A stretch of 37,758 bases of DNA from Bradyrhizobium sp. Its GTDB lineage: Bacteria > Pseudomonadota > Alphaproteobacteria > Rhizobiales > Beijerinckiaceae. The notes beneath the pieces are model-generated. The model was given only the letters and a program-made list of their open reading frames with translations, did no database searches and was not told the origin of the DNA. Numbering within the stretch: position 1 is the first letter of the stretch; the number at the start of each line of letters is the position of its first letter. The translations under genes were made by a program, and so were the position numbers. Positions 25,046 to 33,538 of this stretch are shown here, piece by piece. The stretch covers positions 1-37,758 of the forward strand of contig SSMV01000004.1 of the NCBI GenBank assembly GCA_004799435.1, written 5' to 3'.

Positions 25046-27922
25046 ATGAAGGTTGTGATCGTCGAGTCGCCGACCAAGGTCAAGACGATCGGCAAGTATC
25101 TCGGCAAGGACTACGACGTCTATGCCTCGTTCGGCCATGTGCGCGATCTCGAACCTAAGGACGGCTCGGTCGACACCGAACATGACTTCGCCATGCGCTG
25201 GGAGGTCGACGCCAAGGCCGCCAAGCGGCTGAACGAGATCGCCAACGCAGTCAAAGGGGCCGACCGGGTCATCCTGGCGACCGACCCCGACCGGGAAGGC
25301 GAGGCGATCTCCTGGCACGTCTACGAGATCCTCAAGAGCAAGAAGGTGCTGAAAGACAAGCGGGTCGACCGCGTCGTCTTCAACGCCGTCACCAAGGACG
25401 CCGTCGCCGAAGCGATGCGCCACCCGCGCGAGATCGACGAAGCGCTGGTCGACGCCTATCTCGCCCGCCGCGCGCTCGATTTTCTCGTCGGCTTCAATCT
25501 CTCCCCCGTGCTGTGGCGCAAGCTGCCCGGCGCCCGCTCGGCCGGCCGCGTGCAATCGGTCGCTTTGCGCATCGTCTGCGATCGCGAGCTGGAGATCGAA
25601 AAATTCGTTGCGCGCGAATATTGGTCGATCCTCGCCCATCTCGAAACCAAGGCGGGAGCCGGTTTCAGCGCCCGGCTGGTGGGCGCCGACGGCAAGAAGA
25701 TCAATCGGCTTGACGTCGGCTCGGGCGCCGAGGCTGAGGCCTTCAAGGTGGCGCTGGAGACCGCGGCCTTCTCGGTCGCCGAGGTCGAATCCAAGCCGCT
25801 CAAACGCCACCCCTACCCACCCTTCACCACCTCGACGCTGCAGCAGGAAGCCTCGCGCAAGCTCGGCCTCGCCCCGGCACGCACCATGCAGATTGCCCAG
25901 CGCCTCTATGAGGGCGTCGATGTCGGCGACGGCGCGGCGGGCCTCATCACCTATATGCGCACCGACGGCGTCGATCTCGCGCCCGAGGCGATTACCGGCG
26001 CACGCAAGGTGATCGCCAAGGATTTCGGCGATCAATATGTGCCGGGCGCGCCGCGCAAATACACGGTCAAGGCCAAGAACGCGCAGGAAGCCCATGAGGC
26101 GATCCGCCCGACCAATATGACGCTGCGGCCGCGCGAAGCCGCGCGCCATCTCGAACCCGATCAGGCCAAGCTCTATGAGCTGATCTGGAACCGCACGCTG
26201 GCGAGCCAGATGGAGAGCGCCGAACTCGAGCGCACCACCGTCGACATTCTCGCCGACGCCGGCAAACGCCGGCTCGAATTCCGCGCCACCGGCCAGGTGG
26301 TCCGCTTTCCCGGCTTCCTCGCCCTTTATCAGGAAGGGCGCGACGACGATTCCGACGAGGATTCGGCGCGGCTGCCGGCGATGGCGGCGGGCGAGCCCTT
26401 AAAGCGCGAGCGCATCGAAGCCAGCCAGCATTTCACCGAGCCGCCGCCGCGCTACACCGAGGCGACGCTGGTCAAGCGCATGGAGGAGCTCGGCATCGGC
26501 CGGCCCTCGACCTACGCTTCGACGCTCGCCGTGCTGCGCGACCGCGACTATGTGCGCATCGAGAAGAAGCGACTGGTGCCCGAGGACAAGGGCCGCCTGG
26601 TCACCGCCTTTCTCGAATCCTTCTTCGGCAAATATGTCGGCTATGATTTCACCGCCCAGCTCGAAGAAAAGCTCGATCAGGTCTCCAACAGCGAGATCGA
26701 CTGGAAGAGCCTGCTGCGCGAATTCTGGACCGACTTCTCCCAGGCGCTCGCCGGCACCAAGGAGCTGCGCACCACCCAGGTGCTCGACAGCCTCAATGAA
26801 TTGCTCGGCCCGCATGTCTTCCCGGCCCGCGCCGACGGCGGCGATCCGCGCCAATGCCCGTCCTGCGGCAAAGGGCAATTGTCGCTGAAGCTCGGCAAAT
26901 TCGGCGCCTTCATTGGCTGCTCGAACTATCCCGAATGCCGCTTCACCCGCGTCCTTTCGCCGACCGGTCAGGACGGGGCCGAGGGCGAGCGGCCGGGCGT
27001 GCGTGCGCTCGGCGTCGACCCGGCGAGCGGCGAACCCGTCACGCTGCGCTCGGGCCGCTTTGGCGACTATGTCCAGCTTGGCGAAGGCGAAAAGCCGAAG
27101 CGCTGTTCGCTGCCGCGCGGGCTGGCGCCCGACGACGTCACCCTGGAAAAGGCGATCGCGCTATTGTCGTTGCCGCGCGAAGTGGCGCGCCATCCGGTCG
27201 GCGGCGAGCCGATCCTCGCCGGCGTCGGCCGCTACGGCGCCTATGTGCAGCACGGCAAGACCTACGCAAATCTCGGCCGCGACGATGACGTGCTGGAGAT
27301 CGGCGCCAATCGCGCCATCGATCTGATCGTCGCCAAAGAAAGCGGCGCGAGCCGCGGCCGCTTCGGCGCCGACGCCGGACGGGCGATCGGCGACCATCCG
27401 ACGCTTGGCGGCGCGATCTCGCTGCGTCAGGGCCGCTTCGGCGCCTATGTCAATCACGGCAAGGTCAATGCGACGCTGCCCAAGGGAACCGACCCCGCAG
27501 CGGTGACGCTCGAAGAGGCGGTCGTCCTGCTCGCCGCGCGCGCCGCAGGCGGCGCCGGCGGCCGTGCGTTGGGCGACCATCCCAAGGGCGGACCGGTCAC
27601 GGTCAGGGCCGGCCGTTTCGGCGCCTATGTCAATTGGGGCAAGATCAACGCGACCATCCCCAAATCGACGCCGCCCGATTCCGTGACGCTGTCGGAAGCG
27701 CTCGAACTCCTCGCCGAGCGCGGCGACGTCCCCGCCAAGGGCGGCAAAGCACGAAAACCCGCTGGACGAAAAGCCGCCCCCGCCAAGGCATCCGGCAAAA
27801 AACCCGCCGCCAAAACGCCAAATGCGAAGCCGGGGGCGGCAAAAGCCCCCGCCAAGAAACCCGCCGCCGCGTCGAAGCCGCAGTCCAAAGCCACGGCGGC
27901 AAAGGGTAAACGCCGCGCCTGA
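25046..27922 (+). CDS. topA: DNA topoisomerase I
   Basis: Type IA topoisomerase that relaxes negative supercoils. The start is ATG 25046 (MKVVIVESPTKVKTIGKYLG), which brings the TOPRIM Glu to residue 8; the frame extends upstream to 24998 without support. The 958 aa include TOPRIM (1-~125, with ATDPDREGEAI and D80/D82), PGARSAGRVQSVALR, and the active-site Y303 in LITYMRTDG. One Zn ribbon lies near 604-631 (CPSCG ... CSNYPEC). Four topo C-terminal repeats follow, each with a GRFGAYV-like core. From about 895 to the end is a Lys/Ala/Pro tail resembling a histone H1 or HU extension. It is the first gene of a plus-strand housekeeping run, but dprA, often next to topA, is absent. Confidence 0.97.
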   Translation: MKVVIVESPTKVKTIGKYLGKDYDVYASFGHVRDLEPKDGSVDTEHDFAMRWEVDAKAAKRLNEIANAVKGADRVILATDPDREGEAISWHVYEILKSKKVLKDKRVDRVVFNAVTKDAVAEAMRHPREIDEALVDAYLARRALDFLVGFNLSPVLWRKLPGARSAGRVQSVALRIVCDRELEIEKFVAREYWSILAHLETKAGAGFSARLVGADGKKINRLDVGSGAEAEAFKVALETAAFSVAEVESKPLKRHPYPPFTTSTLQQEASRKLGLAPARTMQIAQRLYEGVDVGDGAAGLITYMRTDGVDLAPEAITGARKVIAKDFGDQYVPGAPRKYTVKAKNAQEAHEAIRPTNMTLRPREAARHLEPDQAKLYELIWNRTLASQMESAELERTTVDILADAGKRRLEFRATGQVVRFPGFLALYQEGRDDDSDEDSARLPAMAAGEPLKRERIEASQHFTEPPPRYTEATLVKRMEELGIGRPSTYASTLAVLRDRDYVRIEKKRLVPEDKGRLVTAFLESFFGKYVGYDFTAQLEEKLDQVSNSEIDWKSLLREFWTDFSQALAGTKELRTTQVLDSLNELLGPHVFPARADGGDPRQCPSCGKGQLSLKLGKFGAFIGCSNYPECRFTRVLSPTGQDGAEGERPGVRALGVDPASGEPVTLRSGRFGDYVQLGEGEKPKRCSLPRGLAPDDVTLEKAIALLSLPREVARHPVGGEPILAGVGRYGAYVQHGKTYANLGRDDDVLEIGANRAIDLIVAKESGASRGRFGADAGRAIGDHPTLGGAISLRQGRFGAYVNHGKVNATLPKGTDPAAVTLEEAVVLLAARAAGGAGGRALGDHPKGGPVTVRAGRFGAYVNWGKINATIPKSTPPDSVTLSEALELLAERGDVPAKGGKARKPAGRKAAPAKASGKKPAAKTPNAKPGAAKAPAKKPAAASKPQSKATAAKGKRRA

Positions 27923-28045
27923 GCCACGGCGACGGCGCCGTCGGCCGCCCCGGCTGGCGCGCGCGGAGCGATTGTCGTAGGATCGGCGTTGAAACGTCGC
28001 GGCTTTCGTCGCGTAAGGCAGAAGCCAACAGGGGAGCAGCGCGTC

Positions 28046-28717
28046 ATGCCCCAATCGAGCGCGACGTCAGCGCACGGCAACATGCGCACCGAGGCCGCCT
28101 ATAGCCGCTGGGCGCCGATCTACGATCTGATTTTCGACCTGCCGTTCCATCCCGGCCGGCTGGCGGCGGCGCAGGCCGCCGCGGCGGCGGCCGGTCCCGA
28201 CGGCGCGATGCTGGTCGTCGGCGTCGGCACCGGGCTTGAACTCGAATTGCTGCCGCCGACCTCGCGCGTCACCGGCGTCGACATCAGCGCTGCGATGCTC
28301 GATATCGCGCGCGAGCGCGTCGCGCGTAAAGGCCTGCGGCACGTTCGCGGTCTCTTGGTCATGGACGCGGGCGCGACGGAGTTCCCCGATGGGCATTTCG
28401 ACGTCGCGCTGGCGCCCTATGTGATGAGCGTCGTACCAAATCCGGCGCGGGTCTTAAGCGAAACCTGGCGGGCGATCCGGCCGGGCGGCCGCATGGTGGT
28501 GATGAACCATTTCGCCGCCGAAGGCGGTCCGCGCGCCGCCATCGAAACAGCGATGGAAAAATTCGCCGACTGGCTCGGCTGGCGGCCGAAATTCCCCTAT
28601 TCCGCAGTCGGCGACTGGATCGCCGCCCAGCCCGACGCCGAACTCATCGAGCGACGCGAGCTGGCGCCGCTTAAGCTTTTCACCCTGCTCGACATCCGCA
28701 AGAAACCTGCGCAATAG
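28046..28717 (+). CDS. Class I SAM-dependent methyltransferase, PmtA-like (phosphatidylethanolamine N-methyltransferase)
   Basis: A 223-aa enzyme from ATG 28046 (MPQSSATSAHG); GGGGAG lies about 11 bp upstream. The SAM-binding fold begins MLVVGVGTGLELELLP (motif I), then VTGVDISAAMLDIARERV (motif II acidic Asp) and FDVALAPYVMSVVPNPARVLSETWRAIRPGG. The N-terminal AYSRWAPIYDLIFDLPFHPGR and the C-terminal FPYSAVGDW block closely resemble Rhizobium/Rhodobacter-type PmtA, which methylates phosphatidylethanolamine towards phosphatidylcholine. A UbiE-like role is the alternative. It sits between topA (123 bp) and rnr (135 bp) on the same strand. Confidence 0.82.
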   Translation: MPQSSATSAHGNMRTEAAYSRWAPIYDLIFDLPFHPGRLAAAQAAAAAAGPDGAMLVVGVGTGLELELLPPTSRVTGVDISAAMLDIARERVARKGLRHVRGLLVMDAGATEFPDGHFDVALAPYVMSVVPNPARVLSETWRAIRPGGRMVVMNHFAAEGGPRAAIETAMEKFADWLGWRPKFPYSAVGDWIAAQPDAELIERRELAPLKLFTLLDIRKKPAQ

Positions 28718-28852
28718 CGGGGCGTCGCGGTCCAACGGGCCGCCCCGCCAAGGCGTCGCGCTTGTCAGCGCGGCGCGGCGCTCCTACATAGACACCAATC
28801 GAGAGCGCCTTCGCGCTCCATCCAACAAGATTTCCCCAAACAAGATTCCCCA

Positions 28853-31138
28853 TTGCCTCCCTCTCATTTTTCTAAAGGCGCCCGGCGCGCATCCTCGCGC
28901 GGCCGGAAAGCGCCCGCTGGCGCCCTGCCCTCACGCGAAGACCTGCTCGCCTTCATCGCCGGAGACTCGCCCAACGCGGCCGCCAAGCCGGGCGCGCGCA
29001 TCACCAAGCGCGAGATCGCGCGGGCCTTCGCCGTCAAGACCGACGACAAGCCAGCGTTGAAACGCCTCATCAAAGACCTCGAAGCCGACGGCGCGATCGT
29101 GCGCGGCCGCAAGCTGCTCGCCCGCGCCGGCCGTCTGCCAGCGATGGTCGTCGCCGAGATCGCCGTGCGCGACCGCGACGGCGAACTCATCGCCCGTCCC
29201 ATCGAATGGGACGGTCCGGGCGAAGCGCCGCGCATCCTGGTGCGTCGCCCGCGCTTGCGCCGCGACAACGCGCCCGCACCCGGCCTCGGCGCGCGCGTGC
29301 TGATCCGGGTCGAATTCGATCCTGACGCCGGCCCCAAGGAACCGGCCTACGGCGGCCGGGTGGTCAAAATTCTCGACAAGGCCGGCGGGCGCGCGCTGGC
29401 GGTCTATCGCGCGCTGGAGAACGGCGCCGGCCGCGCTCTGTCGGTCGAAAAACGCGGCTCGGCGCGCGAGATCCTCATTCCCGCTGGCATGTCGGGCGAC
29501 GCTGTCGAAGGCGATCTCGTCGCGCTGGAAATGTTGCGCGAGCGCGGCTTTGGCCTGCCCTCGGCGCGCGTCGTCGAGCGGCTCGGCTCGGTCGCTTCCG
29601 AGCGCGCAATCAGTCTGATCGCGCTCGCTGCGCATAACATCCCTCACGTCTTCCCGCCCGCCGCGCTCGCCGCGGCGGAAGCAGCAAAGCCGGCGACGCT
29701 GACGGATCGCGAAGACTGGCGCGATCTCGCGCTGGTGACGATCGATCCGCCCGACGCCAAGGATCATGACGACGCGGTCCATGTCGCAGCCGACGCCGAC
29801 CCGGCCAATCCCGGCGGCTTCATCGTCACGGTGGCGATCGCCGACGTCGCCTGTTACGTCCGCGCCGGCTCGCCGCTCGACAAGGCGGCGCTGGAGCGCG
29901 GCAATTCGGTCTATTTTCCCGACCGCGTCGTGCCGATGCTGCCCGAGCGCATTTCCAACGATCTCTGCTCGCTGCGGCCGCAGGAAGATCGCCCGGCGCT
30001 GGCGGTGCGAATGATCATGGGCGCCGACGGCCGCAAGCGCCGCCATAGTTTCCACCGGGTGATGATGCGCTCGGCCGCCAAGCTCTCCTACGAACAGGCG
30101 CAGGCGGCGATCGACGGCCGCCCCGATGCGACGACCGCGCCGCTCCTCGAGACTGTACTCAAGCCGATCTACGCCGCCCATCGCGCGATCAAGCTCGAAC
30201 GCGCCGAGCGCAATCCGCTCGATCTTGAATTGCCCGAGCGCAAACTCGTTCTCGACAACGAAGGCAAGCTCGCCGGCGTGCGCTGGCCGGAGCGGCTCGA
30301 CGCGCACAAGTTGATCGAGGAATTCATGATCCTCGCCAATGTCGCCGCCGCCGAGACGCTGGAAGCGGCGCATTCGCCATTGATCTATCGCGCCCATGAC
30401 GCGCCGAGCCCGGAGAAGATCGGCGAATTGACCACCTTCCTGGCGACGCTGGGCGTCAAGCTCGCCAAGGGCGAGCGCATGCGTCCGTCGCATTTCAACA
30501 GCGTGCTGACGCGCGTCAAAGGCGAGCCGGCTGAGACGTTGATCAATGAGGTCGTGCTGCGCGCCCAGTCGCAGGCCGAATACACGCATGAGAATTACGG
30601 CCATTTCGGCCTCAACCTGCGCCGTTACGCGCATTTCACCTCGCCGATCCGCCGCTACGCCGATTTGATCGTGCATCGCGCATTGATCGGCGCCTTGCAT
30701 CTCGGTTCGGATGGCCTTGACGGCGCTGGCGCGGGGGAGCTCGCCGATATCGCAGAGCGCATCTCGGCCGCCGAGCGCCGAGCGATGGCGGCCGAACGCG
30801 AAACGGCGGACCGGCTGATCGCCGCCCATATGGCGAACCAGGTTGGCGCGCAATTCGCCGCACGCATCGCCGGCGTCACCAAGGTTGGCCTGTTCGTCCG
30901 CTTGCGCGACACCGGCGCCGACGGTTTTATTCCCGCCGGCAGCCTCGGCGCGGATTATTTTCGCTTCGAGGAGGCAAACCGCGCTCTGGTCGGAACGCGC
31001 ACCGGCGAGACGTTCCGCCTCGGCGACTCGGTCGAGGTGCGGTTGCTCGAAGCGGCGCCCTTCGCCGGCGCGCTGCGCTTCGAAATGTTGTCGAGAGGCC
31101 AGCGTGCGAGCCGCGGCAAACGGGAGCGCCGTCGATGA
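28853..31138 (+). CDS. rnr: Ribonuclease R
   Basis: Processive 3'-5' exoribonuclease of the RNB family; about 761 aa. An N-terminal basic stretch and a winged-helix-like segment (ITKREIARAFAV, about 50-90) precede the cold-shock-like domains. The catalytic RNB domain starts near 295 with IDPPDAKDHDDAVHV, which supplies the metal-binding aspartates, and includes YFPDRVVPMLPERISNDLCS. The C-terminal S1 domain is at about 665-750 (IAGVTKVGLFVRLRDTGADGFIP). There is no ATG near the expected start: TTG 28853 (reading MPPSHFSKG) is the likeliest initiator, with only a weak upstream ribosome site. Its stop overlaps the next gene as ATGA. Confidence 0.94.
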   Translation: MPPSHFSKGARRASSRGRKAPAGALPSREDLLAFIAGDSPNAAAKPGARITKREIARAFAVKTDDKPALKRLIKDLEADGAIVRGRKLLARAGRLPAMVVAEIAVRDRDGELIARPIEWDGPGEAPRILVRRPRLRRDNAPAPGLGARVLIRVEFDPDAGPKEPAYGGRVVKILDKAGGRALAVYRALENGAGRALSVEKRGSAREILIPAGMSGDAVEGDLVALEMLRERGFGLPSARVVERLGSVASERAISLIALAAHNIPHVFPPAALAAAEAAKPATLTDREDWRDLALVTIDPPDAKDHDDAVHVAADADPANPGGFIVTVAIADVACYVRAGSPLDKAALERGNSVYFPDRVVPMLPERISNDLCSLRPQEDRPALAVRMIMGADGRKRRHSFHRVMMRSAAKLSYEQAQAAIDGRPDATTAPLLETVLKPIYAAHRAIKLERAERNPLDLELPERKLVLDNEGKLAGVRWPERLDAHKLIEEFMILANVAAAETLEAAHSPLIYRAHDAPSPEKIGELTTFLATLGVKLAKGERMRPSHFNSVLTRVKGEPAETLINEVVLRAQSQAEYTHENYGHFGLNLRRYAHFTSPIRRYADLIVHRALIGALHLGSDGLDGAGAGELADIAERISAAERRAMAAERETADRLIAAHMANQVGAQFAARIAGVTKVGLFVRLRDTGADGFIPAGSLGADYFRFEEANRALVGTRTGETFRLGDSVEVRLLEAAPFAGALRFEMLSRGQRASRGKRERRR

Positions 31139-31560
31139 ACGAAGCGACTGTCACTGCTGCACGGAGCCCCAGCGCCGATCAGCCGCGGCCCGTCGGTCCC
31201 GCGCTGCGGCGCGGTTGGTCCGGGCGCTGCCCGCATTGCGGCGAGGGGCGGCTCTTTTACGCCTATCTCAAGGTGGTCGACGCCTGCTCCGTCTGCGGCG
31301 AAGATTTGACGCATCAGCGCGCCGACGATGCGCCGGCCTATTTGACGATGGTGATCGTCGGCCATTTCATCGTCGCCGGCGTGCTGGCGCAGGAAGACTG
31401 GCTGCCGAACGCGCCACCATTGCTCAGTGTGTTGGTGTGGTCGGCGCTCGCGGTCGCCGTGTCGCTAGCGGTGCTGCCGCGCATCAAGGGCGCACTGGTC
31501 GGATATCAATGGGCCATGCGCATGCATGGCTTTGGCGGCCCGGAAGCGGAAGCCCTCTAG
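31135..31560 (+). CDS. DUF983 membrane protein
   Basis: A 141-aa protein translationally coupled to rnr (ATGA overlap 31135-31138). A polar N-terminus is followed by a zinc-ribbon-like pair, CPHCGEG (32-38) and CSVCGEDL (~51-58). Two membrane helices follow (about 70-86 and 97-115), then an amphipathic C-terminus. This is the DUF983 architecture, a family usually encoded next to rnr in alphaproteobacteria and sometimes discussed in connection with cytochrome oxidase assembly; its function is not established. The start is fixed by the overlap. Confidence 0.92.
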   Translation: MNEATVTAARSPSADQPRPVGPALRRGWSGRCPHCGEGRLFYAYLKVVDACSVCGEDLTHQRADDAPAYLTMVIVGHFIVAGVLAQEDWLPNAPPLLSVLVWSALAVAVSLAVLPRIKGALVGYQWAMRMHGFGGPEAEAL

Positions 31561-31586
31561 CTGCGCAGCAAAATCTTGCGCAAGCG

Positions 31587-31976
31587 TCAGGCGGCGGCGC
31601 GCTTGCCGGTCGGCGCCAGCTTGGCGGCGATCTCTCTGAGCGCTTGCCGATAGGCGTCGGCGACGCGCGCTCTGCGGCCAAATCGCGCCATGGCGATCTC
31701 ATAGAGCTCAGCCAAAACGCGAACGTCGGCTTCGACCAGACACCCATTGTCGAGCGACTCGGCGCCCAACTCGGCAAGAAACTCGCGCCGCAATTCCTCG
31801 AAGCGATCCGCTTCGCCGGCGATCAACGCGCGCCACTGTTGCGCATGACGGCGCGCCAGAGCGCAGGCCCGCGTTTGATTATCGACTCTGTGGCTGTAAG
31901 CCTCATTGAGGCAGTCGAAGACGACGGGCTCCGACCATTCCATCATTCCGGCGAGGGCTTCTTTTGAGCCGAGCAT
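31587..31976 (-). CDS. Orphan helical protein, unknown function
   Basis: A 129-aa protein. I choose ATG 31976 because GGAAGG lies 8 bp upstream; a TTG two codons earlier is also possible. The sequence is largely helical and charged: EALAGMMEWSEPVVFDCLNEAY, ACALARRHAQQWRALI, FEELRREFLAEL, VEADVRVLAELYEIAMARF, then a basic tail ADAYRQALREIAAKLAPTGKRAAA. There is no signal peptide or membrane segment. I recognise no family. It converges with the DUF983 gene (26-bp gap), and 229 bp separate its start from the nusB stop. Base and codon use look like the neighbours. Confidence 0.6.
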   Translation of the reverse strand: MLGSKEALAGMMEWSEPVVFDCLNEAYSHRVDNQTRACALARRHAQQWRALIAGEADRFEELRREFLAELGAESLDNGCLVEADVRVLAELYEIAMARFGRRARVADAYRQALREIAAKLAPTGKRAAA

Positions 31977-32205
31977 TTTCAACGCCTTCCGCCTCCTGAC
32001 AGAGGAACTACGCTTCGCTCCAAAACACGAAGAGCGATCTCATCGAACGAGCAGTGCGATTCATCCTAGGCGCGCGCAATGCGTCGCGCAACACGTAATC
32101 AAATTTTAATCTCTCAGTGCATCGCGTCGCGGACCACACCTGCGACGTCAACCGTCAGCGTCTCGTCAGGTTGCGTTTCGACGTCGCATCTCATGTCGCG
32201 GCGCG

Positions 32206-32670
32206 TCAGGCGCGGGCGACGAATTCGCCCGGTCGAATCTCGCGCGCAAGCGCGTCGAGCACCGCATTGACCATGCCGCTTTCTTCAGGTCCGAAGAAAG
32301 CTGCGGCGACATCGACATATTCGGCGATCACGACGCGCGCCGGCACATCGGAACGCCCCTTGAGCTCGTAAAATGCGGCGCGCAGAATCGCGCGCATCAC
32401 CGCTTCAATACGTTTCAACGGCCAGCTTTTCGCCAAAGCTTCGTCGAGACTGCGGTCGATCGCGACCTGATCGTTGAGCACGCCCGACACGACGTCGCGG
32501 AAAAAGGCGAGCTCGGCGGGATTATATTGTTCGCCTTCGACCTCGCGGCCGATCCAATGCGTCTCGAACTCAGTGAGAATATCGGCGAGGCCTTTGTCGG
32601 CGACTTCCATTTCATAGAGCGCCTGCGCCGCGGCGAGCCGGGCGGCGGCGCGGCGATCGGCCTTGCTCAT
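32206..32670 (-). CDS. nusB: Transcription antitermination factor NusB
   Basis: RNA-binding partner of NusE (ribosomal S10) in rRNA antitermination. The 154 aa carry the family blocks RRAAARLAAAQALYEME (6-22, the arginine-rich RNA-binding helix), FFRDVVSGVLNDQVAID, WPLKRIEAVMRAILRAAFYEL and RVVIAEYVDVAAAFFGPEESGMVNAVLDALA split over 112-142. ATG 32670 lies 13 bp after the ribH stop, the common ribH-nusB pair of alphaproteobacteria. The 229 bp downstream show no clear T-tracted hairpin. Confidence 0.96.
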   Translation of the reverse strand: MSKADRRAAARLAAAQALYEMEVADKGLADILTEFETHWIGREVEGEQYNPAELAFFRDVVSGVLNDQVAIDRSLDEALAKSWPLKRIEAVMRAILRAAFYELKGRSDVPARVVIAEYVDVAAAFFGPEESGMVNAVLDALAREIRPGEFVARA

Positions 32671-32683
32671 TTGGCGGCCTTGC

Positions 32684-33172
32684 TCATTTGGGGGCGCCGC
32701 CGCGCTTCAGAACGGCCAGGGCGAGGGCGGCACGCGCCGCGTCGCCACCCTTGTCGCCGCGCTTGGGGTCGGCCCGTTCCTCGGCCTGGGCTTCGGTGTC
32801 GACGGTCAGGATGCCGTTGCCGAGCGCCAGCTTGCGCGCCACCGCCATATCCATCAGCGCGCGCGCCGATTCTCCGGCGACGATTTCGAAATGATAGGTC
32901 TCGCCGCGCAACACGCAGCCCAGCGCCACCGCCCCGTCATAGGGGCGCCCGTCGGCGCTCGCCAATTCGAGCGCGATGGCGATCCCGGCGGGAATCTCCA
33001 GCGCGCCCGGCACCTGAACGACATCGGCGGAGGCGCCGGCCGCCTCGAGCGCCGCCCGCGCGCCGGCGAGCAGCATCGCGCCGATCGCCTCGTAATAGCG
33101 CGCCTCGACGATGAGAAAGCGCCCCCCCGGCAAGTGAGGCGCGGCGGATCGGGCGTGCTGCGGCTCGGCCAT
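32684..33172 (-). CDS. ribH: 6,7-dimethyl-8-ribityllumazine synthase
   Basis: Penultimate enzyme of riboflavin synthesis; joins the ribityl-aminopyrimidine with 3,4-dihydroxy-2-butanone-4-phosphate. The 162 aa show [20 protein letters not shown], the substrate-binding [33 protein letters not shown] (catalytic His in YHFE) and [17 protein letters not shown], followed by [12 protein letters not shown]. The first ~17 residues are a weakly conserved extension. The start is ATG 33172, with GACAGGAC upstream. ribH and nusB form a two-gene minus-strand unit, and no other riboflavin gene or FMN riboswitch is seen upstream. Confidence 0.96.
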   Translation of the reverse strand: MAEPQHARSAAPHLPGGRFLIVEARYYEAIGAMLLAGARAALEAAGASADVVQVPGALEIPAGIAIALELASADGRPYDGAVALGCVLRGETYHFEIVAGESARALMDMAVARKLALGNGILTVDTEAQAEERADPKRGDKGGDAARAALALAVLKRGGAPK

Positions 33173-33538
33173 TTCAGTCCTGTCTCAAGATTGCGGCCCC
33201 TGCCATAGAGGGGGCTTGCGCGCGAGGCAAGGCGGCCGGATCGAGGTAGTGGGCCAGTTTGAATTTCCTGGGCTGGCCGGAAGCGGAATGGCGGCTTACG
33301 GGAGATGAGAAGCGAAAGCGGACGTGCGAGGGCAAGGCTTGGCTGCGCAGGCGTCCCGCTTATCGAGTTCAAAAATTAAGCGACTTTCGACCGAAATTCG
33401 GAGACTTTTGAGAGACGGTGCAACGGCGTGATTTTACCGAATGGAGCTTATGACAGCGGCGAGTGACGACCCCTTGAGTAGAATCCGAGCTTCCCTTCAA
33501 ACGGCCACGCAGGAACCAACCGTGCTAGCCTGTTCGCT
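33173..33538. other. 366-bp divergent intergenic region, ribH to the copper ATPase
   Basis: No RNA gene, riboswitch or convincing ORF is seen. A short plus-strand frame at 33441-33578 (45 codons) overlaps the ATPase start out of frame and looks incidental. The segment around 33350-33450 is noticeably richer in A/T than the DNA to the left, consistent with a junction between the housekeeping region and a more accessory block. No clear CueR-type metal-response operator could be identified before the ATPase. Confidence 0.6.

Noticed and set aside
28931-30853. 640-codon open frame antisense to rnr
   Set aside because: It is the mirror of a GC-rich coding gene; the product is Arg/His-rich with no motif, while the plus strand encodes a full RNase R.
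33173-33538. FMN riboswitch or CueR operator upstream of ribH or the ATPase
   Set aside because: Neither the conserved FMN-element boxes nor a CueR-type inverted repeat with 19-bp spacer could be found.
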